From positions 31,782 through 95,781 of the forward strand of contig CAYWYJ010000001.1 in assembly GCA_964462635.1 (NCBI GenBank): a DNA stretch of 64,000 nucleotides, written 5' to 3'. Positions 1 to 11,198 of this stretch are shown here, in pieces. The DNA is from JBFMAI01 sp964462635. GTDB taxonomy: Bacteria > Planctomycetota > Phycisphaerae > UBA1845 > Fen-1342. Position 1 is the first letter of the stretch; each line of letters starts with the position of its first letter. The translations under genes and the position numbers were made by a program. A model generated the notes under the pieces. The model saw only the letters and a list, made by a program, of their open reading frames with translations. It was not told the DNA's origin and searched no databases.

Positions 1-1
1 G

Positions 2-1054
2 GCCTGGCAGATCGAGGTCGTCCCACCGCCGCCCTACGCCTCATCGTGGATGTTTCCATCGCTGGCGCTCGACTCGCAAGGGCGACCGCACATCGCGCAC
101 TTCACCGATCCCCCTGGGCTAGGGGGTTATTTGGTGTACACCCACTGGACTGGCTCGGCATGGCAGTCGAGCAATGTCACATACACGAATCCCGCCGCGT
201 CGTTGGCGCTCACCGCCGCCGGCGAGCCCCGCATCGCGTTCAGGGGGCACACCGACAACGGCGACACACTCTATTACGCGATCCCGAGCGGATCATCCTG
301 GTCGATTCAGCATGTGTACGGTTCCGGGTACGGCTGTTGCGGGGGTTACCCCGCGCTGGCTCTCGACAGCAGCGACAATCCGCGCATCGGCTATGCCTAC
401 TATGAGGAATTCGGGTATTTGTGGTCCGAAGCTGGAGCGTGGCCCTCGGAATGGTTGGGCACTAAGGTGTACAACGACACGGCCAGCCTGGTGCTCGACT
501 CGGCGGACGATCCGCACATCGTCTACGCTGACTACTGGGGCAACCTGATCTACGGACACCGCACCGCCGCGGGCTGGTCGTTCGAGACCATTGTCAGTGG
601 GGGCTCCTCGGCGTGTGCAGGCCTGGCGTTGGATCCATACGACCACGTGTACGTCGTCTTCATCACCCTCCCGGGAGGCCCCAACCCTCAGATCCTCAAG
701 TGTGCGCACAAGACCACTTCTTCCTGGTGTATCCAGACCGTGGACGACACGGCTTATTGCTCGTGGCCGTCGATCGCAACCGACCCGTCCGGCAACCCGC
801 ACATCACCTACAACGGTGCGTCGAACACTGTCTTGAGGTACGCGCGCTGGGGTCCGGCGATCATATCCGGCGACCTGAACTGCGATGGCTGCGTCAACTT
901 CGGCGACATCAATCCCTTCGTCTTGGCACTGACCAACGCGGCCAAGTACGCAGCGACGTTCCCGTACTGCGACATCATGAACGCCGACATCAACGCCGAC
1001 GGCCGCGTGGACTTCGGCGACATCAATCCCTTCGTATGGTTACTGACCCACTGA
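2..1054 (+). CDS. Secreted beta-propeller-like protein with dockerin-like C-terminus (5' end missing)
   Basis: The frame is open from base 2, so the start and any signal peptide lie upstream of the window; about 350 residues are visible. Six imperfect repeats of the type LDSxGxPHIAY recur every 45-60 residues (LDSQGRPHIAH, LTAAGEPRIAF, LDSSDNPRIGY, LDSADDPHIVY and others), as in BNR/sialidase-like propeller blades. The last 60 residues hold two Ca-loop repeats of dockerin type I pattern (DLNCDGCVNFGDI and DINADGRVDFGDI), each followed by NPFV. The same tail occurs at 5148-5624 and 33968-38563. It is probably an extracellular or surface protein; no enzymatic motif is seen. It is followed 44 bases later by another secreted protein gene on the same strand. 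Confidence 0.85.
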   Translation, partial: AWQIEVVPPPPYASSWMFPSLALDSQGRPHIAHFTDPPGLGGYLVYTHWTGSAWQSSNVTYTNPAASLALTAAGEPRIAFRGHTDNGDTLYYAIPSGSSWSIQHVYGSGYGCCGGYPALALDSSDNPRIGYAYYEEFGYLWSEAGAWPSEWLGTKVYNDTASLVLDSADDPHIVYADYWGNLIYGHRTAAGWSFETIVSGGSSACAGLALDPYDHVYVVFITLPGGPNPQILKCAHKTTSSWCIQTVDDTAYCSWPSIATDPSGNPHITYNGASNTVLRYARWGPAIISGDLNCDGCVNFGDINPFVLALTNAAKYAATFPYCDIMNADINADGRVDFGDINPFVWLLTH

Positions 1055-1098
1055 TCACGTCCGCACCCGTTACGGCATTCTGAAAAGGAGGATATTGC

Positions 1099-3663
1099 AT
1101 GAGTCTCCCACGAGGTATGGCGGCCATGATTACCGTTGCACTGGCCGCCGCGGCGTTCGCCCAGAGTCCCCTCGGCACGGCGTTCACTTACCAAGGTGTA
1201 CTCAAACAAGCGGGCGCGCCCCTGAACGGCAACGACCTGGTCGACCTCCAGGCGGTGCTCTACGACGCGGCCGCGGGCGGTAGCCAGGTGGGCGGCGCCG
1301 TCGTGGTGTCCAATGTGGATTTCGAGCAGGGGCGCTTCACGATTCTGTTGGATTTTGGGCTGGGCCCGTTCGGCGGGGAGGCCCGCTGGCTGCAACTGCT
1401 GTTCCGCAAGCCGCCGGGAACCGGGCCGTGGGTCACGCTGACGCCCCGGCAACCGCTGACGGCGACGCCCTACGGCCTGTTCGCGGTGGCGGCCCTGGAC
1501 GCCGACCTGCTCGAAGCCCAGCCCGCGGCGTACTACCGGAATGCCTCCAACTTGAATGCCGGTACGCTCGCCGATGGGCGACTCTCGTCCAACGTGGCCC
1601 TGCTGAACGCGGCGCAGGCTTTCACCGCCAACAAGTACTTCACGGGGAACGTGGGCATCGGCACAACCAGCCCGGCATACAAGCTGGATGTCAACGGTAC
1701 ACTGCGCGCCGCCGGCACCACCGGCCCCCACCTCATCATCCACGACTCAAATGGTAGCAACGATCGTCCGGGCATCCAGTTTACGAACAATAGCATGCAC
1801 TATATCTGCGGCGATGACGTCTCCGACGAGTCCTTCGGCGTGTACTCCATCTTCGGCAACAACCGGGCCTTCGGCGCGGCGCTCACCGTCCACGGGCCGG
1901 CAGCGGCGTCGTGGGGCAACTACATTGGCCTCAAGCACGATGGGAGCGACGGCTTTGTCTACACCGACGTCGGCGACCTCGTGCTCGATCCGCTTGGCAA
2001 CGTGGGCATCGATCAAGTGAATCCGACTCAGAAGCTCGATGTCAACGGCACCGTCAAGATGACCGGTTTCCAGCTCGGCACGTCCACCACCGCCGGATAC
2101 GTGCTGACCGCCAACGCCAGCGGAGTCGGCACCTGGCAGCAGGCGGCACCGGGTGGCGGCATCGGCGGCAGCGGCAGCGCCAATTGCATCCCGAAGTTCA
2201 CTGGGCCGACCGCGATCGGCAACTCCGTCATGGCGGAGTTGAACGGCAACATTGGTATCGGCCAGAGCACTCCGGGATATCCACTGCACTTTGCCAGCAC
2301 GACCGGTGAGAAAATCTGCTTCTACGGCTCACCCGGCGGCGACAATACGGGAATCGGAATGACGAGTGCGGAACTGCGAGTCCACACGCAGAACAACGGT
2401 GGAGATATTGTCTTCGGCTACGGATCGACCGCTGCCCTCACCGAGACCCTGCGCATCAAGGGGACTGGCAGCGTGGGCATCGGTGACTCCACGCCCGATG
2501 CCAAGCTGGACGTAAACGGTCCGTTGCGCTCCGGCGCCGCGGGTATGTCGGAGAACGTCTGGGCCCAACTCGACCATGCCGCCACGAACGGCCCGGGAAT
2601 GAGCATGCGCGCTCCGACGTTTCCCGGCCAGTTTGGTCGGGCCAACGTGTGTTTTGACGGCGACGCCCTGCGACTGTTAGCCAGTCTTAGCGACGTCGAT
2701 CCACCGACGACCAACGGCATCTCGATCGCCAGCAACGGGTTCGTCGGCGTTGGAATCGCCCAACCAAGTACGGGGAATGCCGCCTTCCAAGTACTGGCGA
2801 ACAGCACAACCGGCTATGCGATGAAAGCCGAGGCCACGGGGGCGACCGCTACCGGTCTGTTCGTCATGGGCGGGACGAGCGGTCAGGCGGCCGACCTGCG
2901 GGGGACCGTCCGTGTCTTTGACCGGTCCAGCAACGACGAGCTGGTCCGCGTCGGGGCCGGTGGGAACGGCGGCGCCGTCGTGCGGCTGTTCGACGACAAC
3001 GCGCACGAGCGGATCCAACTCGACGCCCTGCACGGCTCGACCGGCGGCAGCGCATTGGAGTTGTGGAGCCACAACAACCTGCGCACCGTCTACATTCAGT
3101 CGGACGAGGGCGGCGGCGCCGCGGAGATTAGCCTGTACAACGCCGCCAACCCGCCGCAACGCACGATCGCACTCGACGCCGACTACGGTGGCAGCGGCGA
3201 AGGCCGCGTAATCACGGACGTGCTGGAGATCACCGGCGGGAGTGATCTGTCCGAGCAGTTCGACGTGTCTGCTGGCGACCAGGCCCCCGGGCCCGGCATG
3301 GTGGTGGTGATTGATCCGGACCGGCCCGGTCAGCTCCGCCTGGCCACTACGCCGTACGACCGCAAGGTCGCCGGCGTGATCAGCGGCGCCAATGGCGTCC
3401 GGCCGGGCCTGCTCATGGGGCAGCGCGAGTCCGTGGCCGACGGGCAACATCCCGTGGCGCTGACCGGCCGCGTCTACTGCTGGTGCGATGCCTCCGGTGG
3501 CGCGATCGGGCCGGGCGATCTGTTGACAACCAGCGGTACGCCCGGACACGCCATGAAGGTCACCGATGCGGCGCGGGCCGCGGGTGCGGTCTTGGGCAAG
3601 GCGATGACCGCGCTCGCCGCCGGTGAGCGCGGCCTGGTCCTGATCCTGGTGGGCCTGCAATAG
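1099..3663 (+). CDS. Secreted fibre-like repeat protein
   Basis: 854 residues with a signal peptide (MSLPRGMAAMITVALAAAAF, cleavage near AQS). The start is fixed by a strong Shine-Dalgarno AAAGGAGG at 1084-1091. After an N-terminal domain (about 20-130) come at least five repeats of the form GNVGIGTTSPxxKLDVNG, near residues 184, 300, 383, 456 and 545. This repeat is typical of phage tail-fibre and S74-type bacterial surface proteins, but I see no intramolecular chaperone domain at the end. The C-terminal 150 residues (LSEQFDVSAGD onward, ending LVLILVGLQ) form a separate domain often seen at the end of such proteins. No catalytic motif is visible. It is likely a trimeric or fibrous extracellular protein within the secreted-protein cluster. 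Confidence 0.85.
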   Translation: MSLPRGMAAMITVALAAAAFAQSPLGTAFTYQGVLKQAGAPLNGNDLVDLQAVLYDAAAGGSQVGGAVVVSNVDFEQGRFTILLDFGLGPFGGEARWLQLLFRKPPGTGPWVTLTPRQPLTATPYGLFAVAALDADLLEAQPAAYYRNASNLNAGTLADGRLSSNVALLNAAQAFTANKYFTGNVGIGTTSPAYKLDVNGTLRAAGTTGPHLIIHDSNGSNDRPGIQFTNNSMHYICGDDVSDESFGVYSIFGNNRAFGAALTVHGPAAASWGNYIGLKHDGSDGFVYTDVGDLVLDPLGNVGIDQVNPTQKLDVNGTVKMTGFQLGTSTTAGYVLTANASGVGTWQQAAPGGGIGGSGSANCIPKFTGPTAIGNSVMAELNGNIGIGQSTPGYPLHFASTTGEKICFYGSPGGDNTGIGMTSAELRVHTQNNGGDIVFGYGSTAALTETLRIKGTGSVGIGDSTPDAKLDVNGPLRSGAAGMSENVWAQLDHAATNGPGMSMRAPTFPGQFGRANVCFDGDALRLLASLSDVDPPTTNGISIASNGFVGVGIAQPSTGNAAFQVLANSTTGYAMKAEATGATATGLFVMGGTSGQAADLRGTVRVFDRSSNDELVRVGAGGNGGAVVRLFDDNAHERIQLDALHGSTGGSALELWSHNNLRTVYIQSDEGGGAAEISLYNAANPPQRTIALDADYGGSGEGRVITDVLEITGGSDLSEQFDVSAGDQAPGPGMVVVIDPDRPGQLRLATTPYDRKVAGVISGANGVRPGLLMGQRESVADGQHPVALTGRVYCWCDASGGAIGPGDLLTTSGTPGHAMKVTDAARAAGAVLGKAMTALAAGERGLVLILVGLQ

Positions 3664-3682
3664 GCGCTCGGAGGTTTTCATC

Positions 3683-5074
3683 ATGACCGCTATGAGTTCT
3701 CGATGGCGCCTCGCGCTCGTGGTGTGCGGGGTGGCCGGTCTGTCCTCGCCCGCCTGGGCCGCCGCGGTCGACGTGAACGAAGCCGTCGCGCTGGCCGAGG
3801 TGTGGCTGCAACGCGAATGGGACCTTTACGGCGGGAGTCCGACGGGCGGCCGCGCGGCCGAGCGCGAGTTCCGCACCGAGTCGCACAACGTCTACTACCT
3901 CGCCGAGGGAGGGGCCCTGCTGACGGACGCGCCCCTTGGCGGACCGATTCTGGCGTACGTCGTGACCTACGTCCACGGCGGCTTCGTGGCCATGACGACC
4001 GATGATCGTCTGGAGCCGCTGCTGGCATTTGACACGGAGGCGGCTTTTCGCTGGGACGAGCCCGAGCGCAACTTCCTGCGGCATGTGTTGATAATCCAGT
4101 CGGCCAACCAGTGGCGTTTTCTGGAACAGCAGCTTCAGGTCGGCCTGGGGCCTCCAGTGCATCCGAATTGGACCTACCTGCGCGCCCTGGCCGAGGCGCC
4201 CGCGATACCCGGCGGCGAGCAGGATGAGCGGGCGATTTACGTCTTGTGGAACACGCCGTCCTGGGACCAGGATTGGCCCTACAACGTCGACGTGGTCGCG
4301 CACAACGGCAACACTCCGAACATTCCCACCGGCTGCACCGCGACCGCGATGGCCATCGTGACGCGCTTCCACCGTTGGCCGCACACCGGGAACAGCTCGC
4401 ATAGCTACACCGACACCTGGGGAAGCATCCAGTACCAACACTCCGTCAATTATGGCAAGACGACCTACGACTGGGGCAGTATGCCGATGGGGAACGTGAC
4501 CCAGCTCAACGCGGAGGTCTCGCGGCTGATGTACCAGTGCGGGGTGGCGGTGGACATGGACTACGAAGTCGGCGGGTCGGGCGCGTGGCCGTCCCCCGCG
4601 GCGATGAACAACTACTTCAAGTATCGCACGACCAGTGAACAGTCGTCCGCGCACGACGCGGCCGTCATCGCGAGCGTCCGCGGCGGGTTGCCGACGATCC
4701 TCAGTACGAGCGTGCACACGGTCGTCGCGTGCGGATATCGGGATTCTCCGTCGCCCTACTACCGCATCAACGCAGGCTGGAATGGGAACAGCGACGGCTG
4801 GTACAACCTCAACAATTTGCCCGGGAGCGACCCCACGATCGACCGGTCGTATCCGTACTGTGCACCGCGTGACTACGTCTATGTGGCCGCCGGCAGCTCG
4901 GACTCTGGAAACGGTGAGATCACCAGTCCCTACGACACGGTTACCCAAGGCTACGCTGAGGTACCCAGTGACGGTGTGCTGTGGCTGAAAACGGGTAGTT
5001 ACACCGGTCAGCACACGTTCACCAAGCCGCTGCTGATCCGGAGCTACAACGGCGACGCGGTCATCAGGTGGTGA
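3683..5074 (+). CDS. Secreted C10 (streptopain-like) cysteine peptidase
   Basis: 463 residues with a signal peptide (LALVVCGVAGLSSPAWAAAV). CGGAGG at 3669-3674 supports the start, 19 bases after the preceding gene. The mature part begins with a propeptide-like region. The catalytic Cys is in PTGCTATAMA (about C218) and the His in SVHTVVACGY (about H345), the dyad arrangement of peptidase family C10 (SpeB, interpain). Downstream WN and NAGWNG motifs also fit the family. The last 70 residues (YVYVAAGSSDSGNG, then SPYDTVTQGY, ending DAVIRW) look like the first coils of a parallel beta-helix rather than part of the peptidase. Substrate unknown. Calling it a peptidase is safe; that it is active is inferred from the intact dyad. 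Confidence 0.88.
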   Translation: MTAMSSRWRLALVVCGVAGLSSPAWAAAVDVNEAVALAEVWLQREWDLYGGSPTGGRAAEREFRTESHNVYYLAEGGALLTDAPLGGPILAYVVTYVHGGFVAMTTDDRLEPLLAFDTEAAFRWDEPERNFLRHVLIIQSANQWRFLEQQLQVGLGPPVHPNWTYLRALAEAPAIPGGEQDERAIYVLWNTPSWDQDWPYNVDVVAHNGNTPNIPTGCTATAMAIVTRFHRWPHTGNSSHSYTDTWGSIQYQHSVNYGKTTYDWGSMPMGNVTQLNAEVSRLMYQCGVAVDMDYEVGGSGAWPSPAAMNNYFKYRTTSEQSSAHDAAVIASVRGGLPTILSTSVHTVVACGYRDSPSPYYRINAGWNGNSDGWYNLNNLPGSDPTIDRSYPYCAPRDYVYVAAGSSDSGNGEITSPYDTVTQGYAEVPSDGVLWLKTGSYTGQHTFTKPLLIRSYNGDAVIRW

Positions 5075-5147
5075 TACCAGATGCTCCACACCCTGCCCGG
5101 CGAAGCGTTGCCGCGTGCGGCGCCCGGCCGGCCGGAGGAGGCTGCTC

Positions 5148-5624
5148 ATGCGACATCGGTTCTATGTCCTTCTCGTTGCGGGACTGGTTGTCACCGTGGT
5201 CCCGACCCCCGCGGACATCTTCACCATCGACTGGTGGACCCTCGACGGCGGCGGGGTCATGTGGACCGCCGGCGGCGACTTTGAGGTTTCCGGCACGATC
5301 GGCCAGGCCGACGCCGGCGTCACCCTGGTCGGCGGTGACTTTTCGCTAACCGGCGGCTTCTGGTCGGCCACCTTCGCCTCGGGACCGAGCATCTGCCGCG
5401 GCGACCTGGATTGCAGCGGGTTTGTCGACTTCGGCGACATCAACCCCTTCGTGCTGGCGTTGTCCAACTGGCCGGCGTGGTTGGCCCAGTATCCCAACTG
5501 CCCGCCGGAGAACGCCGACGTCAACGGCGACGGTCAGTACGGCGGCCCGAACGGCTTTGGCGACATCAACCCGTTCGTTGCCCTGCTCGCCTCCGGCGGC
5601 GGACAGCCGATTCCCTGTCCGTGA
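5148..5624 (+). CDS. Small secreted protein with dockerin-like C-terminus
   Basis: 158 residues from the ATG at 5148, chosen over an upstream GTG at 5115 because GGAGGAGG lies at 5134-5141 and the ATG opens a proper signal peptide (MRHRFYVLLVAGLVVTVVPT). The mid part (IDWWTLDGGG, GGDFEVSGTIGQADAG, GDFSLTGGFW) is a short motif frequent in planctomycete surface proteins, with GTIGQ and GGFW conserved. The C-terminus repeats the dockerin-like module twice (DLDCSGFVDFGDINPFV and GFGDINPFV). It is the last gene of the four-gene secreted cluster and is followed by convergent lon. Function unknown. Confidence 0.85.
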   Translation: MRHRFYVLLVAGLVVTVVPTPADIFTIDWWTLDGGGVMWTAGGDFEVSGTIGQADAGVTLVGGDFSLTGGFWSATFASGPSICRGDLDCSGFVDFGDINPFVLALSNWPAWLAQYPNCPPENADVNGDGQYGGPNGFGDINPFVALLASGGGQPIPCP

Positions 5625-5730
5625 AGTGCGCAGGGTCGGGAAGCGGCCGCTCCACGCGTCGAAGAGAAAGCCGATCGCCGCAAGAGCGACCGACCGCGGC
5701 AAGACAGGCGCCGTCCTTGTCTCCCGTTGG

Positions 5731-8240
<2,510 letters not shown>

Positions 8241-8244
<4 letters not shown>

Positions 8245-8666
8245 TTCGCGTCCGCCTTCCGCAAGACGATCCAGACGTAGCCGCGGTCCCACGATACGGC
8301 GATCTGGCGCGTGTCCACCGGCTCGCTGAAGTCAATCACGCGGTCGAAGGGGCCTTCGTCGATTTCCATGAGCTCGAAGCTGCACGGGCCGTCCAGGCCG
8401 GGGGCTTCGGGGCGGGCCCGTTGCCCCTGAATCCGCACATGCTGCGGGTCCACGCACTGGACGGCGACGGATTCCGGGTCCAGGCCGGCCAGCTCCACGC
8501 AGAGGTAATAGGACGACTGACTGGCGTAGATGTTGACCGTGGGCATCCAGGTGCCCGAGGCGCGGTAGTCGCAGAAACTACGGTGCCGCATCTCGTCCAT
8601 GATGTCCTGCATGCGCCGCGACCAGTCCCGCACCCCCTCGCCGGCCCCGAACTTGCTGGCGTGCAT
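8241..8666 (-). CDS. Hsp20/alpha-crystallin family small heat-shock protein
   Basis: 141 residues from the ATG at 8666 (MHASKFGAG). The frame is open further upstream to 8825, but that part is low-complexity and unlike the family. The alpha-crystallin domain runs from about residue 45 to the end, with PTVNIYASQSSYYLCVELAGL and DRVIDFSEPVD as strand signatures. The usual C-terminal I-x-I/V tail motif is at most represented by VWIVL. It likely acts as a cytoplasmic holdase. The stop overlaps the start of lon by four bases, so both are probably made from one transcript. No CIRCE or sigma-32 site was recognised upstream. Confidence 0.85.
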
Positions 8667-8910
8667 CAGCGGTTGCTCGCGTAAGTGGATGGGGCAAGGG
8701 CCCGCGGCCGCCACCGGCCACGCCGCCCCCGCACGACCGGGATTGTACCGGGCGTGCGGACGCTCCGCGACCGGGGGGTTCGCACCGGCGCCGCCGCCGG
8801 CTTTACCCCGCGCGCGCGGCCGCATAGAGTTCCGCCGGCGGGCGATCCCGGGTCGGGCCGCGACCCGCCAAGCTCGCCCGTCAAGCTCGTGAAGCGCTGG
8901 TTCGCGGCCG

Positions 8911-9053
8911 ACGGCCGGTGCGGAGCCCGGCCGCTACGCTCTGGCGAGACGCCGGTGTGACCCGGGCCGCGACACCGGCGGGACGCCGGTGCCACCCGAA
9001 GCCGGCCGGTACGGAGCCCGGCCGCCAAAGGCGACTCGCTGTGGCGAGCCGCG
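8911..9053 (+). repeat. Core-module dispersed repeat, tandem partial copies
   Basis: Two partial copies of the motif GGCCGGTrCGGAGCCCGG lie at about 8914-8932 and 9003-9021. The second is followed by the 18-bp core GGCGACTCGCTGTGGCGA at 9030-9047. Exact copies of that core recur at 38711-38728, 55632-55649 (reverse) and 62682-62699, and a two-mismatch copy at 12831-12848 (reverse). Between the two partial copies are short CACCGGCG/CGCCGGTG palindromes. The repeat ends directly at the ATG of the downstream MFS-acyltransferase gene. Confidence 0.8.
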
Positions 9054-9055
9054 AC

Positions 9056-11002
9056 ATGGTCATGCCGACTCGTCCACGATCCGCGGTCGTCTTGCCGGAT
9101 TGGCTGCTCGCCAACCGCAATTTCGTCCTGTTGTGGGCCGCGTACGGCATCAGCGCGTTCGGCGACCACCTCAGCGAGATGGCGCTGCTTCAGGAGTCCG
9201 GGGGCCTCGCCCGCGACGACATCACGCGCGTTCAGGCCCTCATGACCTTCTGCTTCTTCGCCCCGTTCGTCGTGCTCGGGGCCCTGGCCGGCTGGTGGGC
9301 CGACCGCTTCAGCCGCAAATGGACCATGATCGCCACCGACCTTCTCCGGGCCGCGGTCATGGTCAGTCTGCCCGTCACCGTCCCGCTGCTGCTGGGGTGG
9401 GGGCTGGGCGACTTCGCCATCGCGCTGCCGCTGCTGGTGACCGGTGCGTTCGCCGCGTTCTTCTCCCCCTGCCGGCAGGCGATGGTCCCGACCTTGATCC
9501 GCGACGACCAGCTTGTGCGCGCCAACGCGATGATTAGCGCGCTGGGGACGATCGGCGGGATTCTCAGCGCGGTCGTCGGCGGCCTGCTCGTGGACTGGGC
9601 CGTCGCCGGTCACTTCGGGCTGATGTGGAATTACCGGCTCGATGCGCTGACGTTCGTGGCCAGCGCCGTGCTGTTGTCGGGCATCGCCATGAGGCGCTCC
9701 CGCGCCATGCCGCACACGCCGCCGACGGGACTGTGGACGCCCATCCGCGAGGGCTTTCGCTACGTTCGGCGCCACCGGCGGGTGCTGCACATCATCGTGC
9801 TCGGCACGGTGTTCTGGGGGGCGGCGGGGATCATCGTCTCCGTGGTGCCGGCCATGGTGCGGGACGTCTTCGGCGGGGAGTTCTCCGACGCGGGCCTGTA
9901 TCGCGGGCTGATCGCCGCCGGTCTGGCCCTGGGGGCCGGGCTCCTGACCATCGTCGGGCCGGCGCTGCCCGTCCCGCTGGCGGTGCTGGCGTCCGTGCTC
10001 GGCGGCGCGGTGTGGGTGGTCGTCCTGGACGTGGCGGTCGTGTTCAAGCTCGGCCGCGTCCTGACCGCGGTGGGCCTGCTGATGATCGGCGTCCACGGCG
10101 CCGGCATCCTGGTCACCGTGATGGTCGTGATCCAGCACTTTGTGCCCGACTCCCGGCGCGGCCGCGTCTTCGGCGTCGCCGACATGGCCACGATGGCGGC
10201 GATCGTGGCGACCACCGGCCTGCTCGGGCTGCCGCACATCGAGCACCTGGACCGTTACGTCCCGCTGCTGCTCGGGCTCGTCGCGGCCGGGTTGCTGGCG
10301 AGCTTCGTCGTGGCGTGGCGCGATTATCGCCGGGCGGACCCGCGTCCCTGGCCCGTATGGCTGCTGTGGCGGGTGATTCGGTTCTACGCCCGTTTCTGGT
10401 GCCGGGCCGAGCGGGTCGGTCCCTGCACCGTGCCGCGCCAGGGGCCGGTGATTCTCGCCGCGAACCACACGGCCGGCGTCGATCCGCTGGTCATCCTCGG
10501 CACCTGCACGCACCGCGTCGTCAGTTTCGTGGTGGAGCAGGAGTACTACCGCCCGCCCGTGGCGCAGTGGTTCATGCGCCTGGCCCAGTGCATCCCGGTG
10601 GACCGCCGCAGCCCGACCAAGTCGTTCCTGACCGGGGCGTTGCGGCGGCTGCGCGAGGGCGGGTGCCTGGGCATCTTTCCGCAGGGGACGTACGTGGAGC
10701 CGGAGGCGGAGCAGCCCGGGGCCAAGGCCGGCGTGGGGATGCTGGCCCTGCGCACCGGGGCGACCATCATCCCGTGCCATATCAGCGGGACGCGCTATGA
10801 CTACAACCCTTTCCGGTCGCTGTTTCGGCGGCACCGCGTGCGCATCCGCTATGGCAAGCCGGTTGACTTGTCGCGTTTCCGCGGACGCGAACGGGAGCCG
10901 GACGCGCCGCAACAAGCCGCGGACGCGATCATGCAAACGATCGTGGCCCTGGGGGAGGCGGAGTCTTCAGACCGCGATCCAGGGCATCGCGGCGGCAAAT
11001 AG
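9056..11002 (+). CDS. MFS transporter fused to PlsC-type acyltransferase (LplT/Aas-like)
   Basis: 648 residues from the ATG at 9056; an ATG at 9062 is equally possible, and neither has a strong ribosome-binding site. Residues 15-430 form an MFS domain with many hydrophobic spans and the loop GWWADRFSRKWTM (motif A-like, between TM2 and TM3). Residues 440-640 are a 1-acyl-glycerol-phosphate acyltransferase domain: NHTAGVD (HX4D, His near 469), FPQGTYVEPE (substrate-binding block) and a late PCHISGT. The architecture resembles lysophospholipid flippase plus acyltransferase of the LplT-Aas system, so a role in lysophospholipid uptake and re-acylation at the inner membrane is inferred. No AMP-ligase domain is present. 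Confidence 0.88.
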   Translation: MVMPTRPRSAVVLPDWLLANRNFVLLWAAYGISAFGDHLSEMALLQESGGLARDDITRVQALMTFCFFAPFVVLGALAGWWADRFSRKWTMIATDLLRAAVMVSLPVTVPLLLGWGLGDFAIALPLLVTGAFAAFFSPCRQAMVPTLIRDDQLVRANAMISALGTIGGILSAVVGGLLVDWAVAGHFGLMWNYRLDALTFVASAVLLSGIAMRRSRAMPHTPPTGLWTPIREGFRYVRRHRRVLHIIVLGTVFWGAAGIIVSVVPAMVRDVFGGEFSDAGLYRGLIAAGLALGAGLLTIVGPALPVPLAVLASVLGGAVWVVVLDVAVVFKLGRVLTAVGLLMIGVHGAGILVTVMVVIQHFVPDSRRGRVFGVADMATMAAIVATTGLLGLPHIEHLDRYVPLLLGLVAAGLLASFVVAWRDYRRADPRPWPVWLLWRVIRFYARFWCRAERVGPCTVPRQGPVILAANHTAGVDPLVILGTCTHRVVSFVVEQEYYRPPVAQWFMRLAQCIPVDRRSPTKSFLTGALRRLREGGCLGIFPQGTYVEPEAEQPGAKAGVGMLALRTGATIIPCHISGTRYDYNPFRSLFRRHRVRIRYGKPVDLSRFRGREREPDAPQQAADAIMQTIVALGEAESSDRDPGHRGGK

Positions 11003-11024
11003 CCGCGCCCAACTCGGGTATTCC

Positions 11025-11183
11025 ACCACAGAGACACAGAGGCGCAGAGAGGAGTGAAGAAGCCAGGTAGCTTGGTCGGCGGCTATCGGCCGGCAGGGCA
11101 ACGGCCTGTCACCGAACCTGTGCTCGCACGTCCGACGCAACGCCGTTTTCACCAAACCTCTGTGTCTCTGTGCCTCTGTGGTT
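11025..11183. repeat. Inverted-repeat element (MITE-like) of CACAGAG units
   Basis: The left arm ACCACAGAGACACAGAGG continues to 11052. The right arm at 11157-11183 reads, on the other strand, AACCACAGAGGCACAGAGA and on to GAGG. The arms are near-identical but with the internal CACAGAG and GGCGCAGAG units permuted. About 105 bases lie between them with no coding potential. The element sits between two convergent genes, so it could act as a bidirectional terminator or be a non-autonomous mobile repeat. Composition differs clearly from the flanks. Confidence 0.75.
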
Positions 11184-11198
11184 CGTGAAGCATGTGGA

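Noticed and set aside
3560..5149. Minus-strand frame opposite the C10 peptidase
   Set aside because: Antisense shadow of a gene with an intact Cys/His dyad, signal peptide and ribosome-binding site.
8666..10936. Long minus-strand frame opposite the MFS-acyltransferase gene
   Set aside because: Composition dominated by R, H, P and Q typical of an antisense shadow; the plus-strand product has clear MFS and HX4D motifs.
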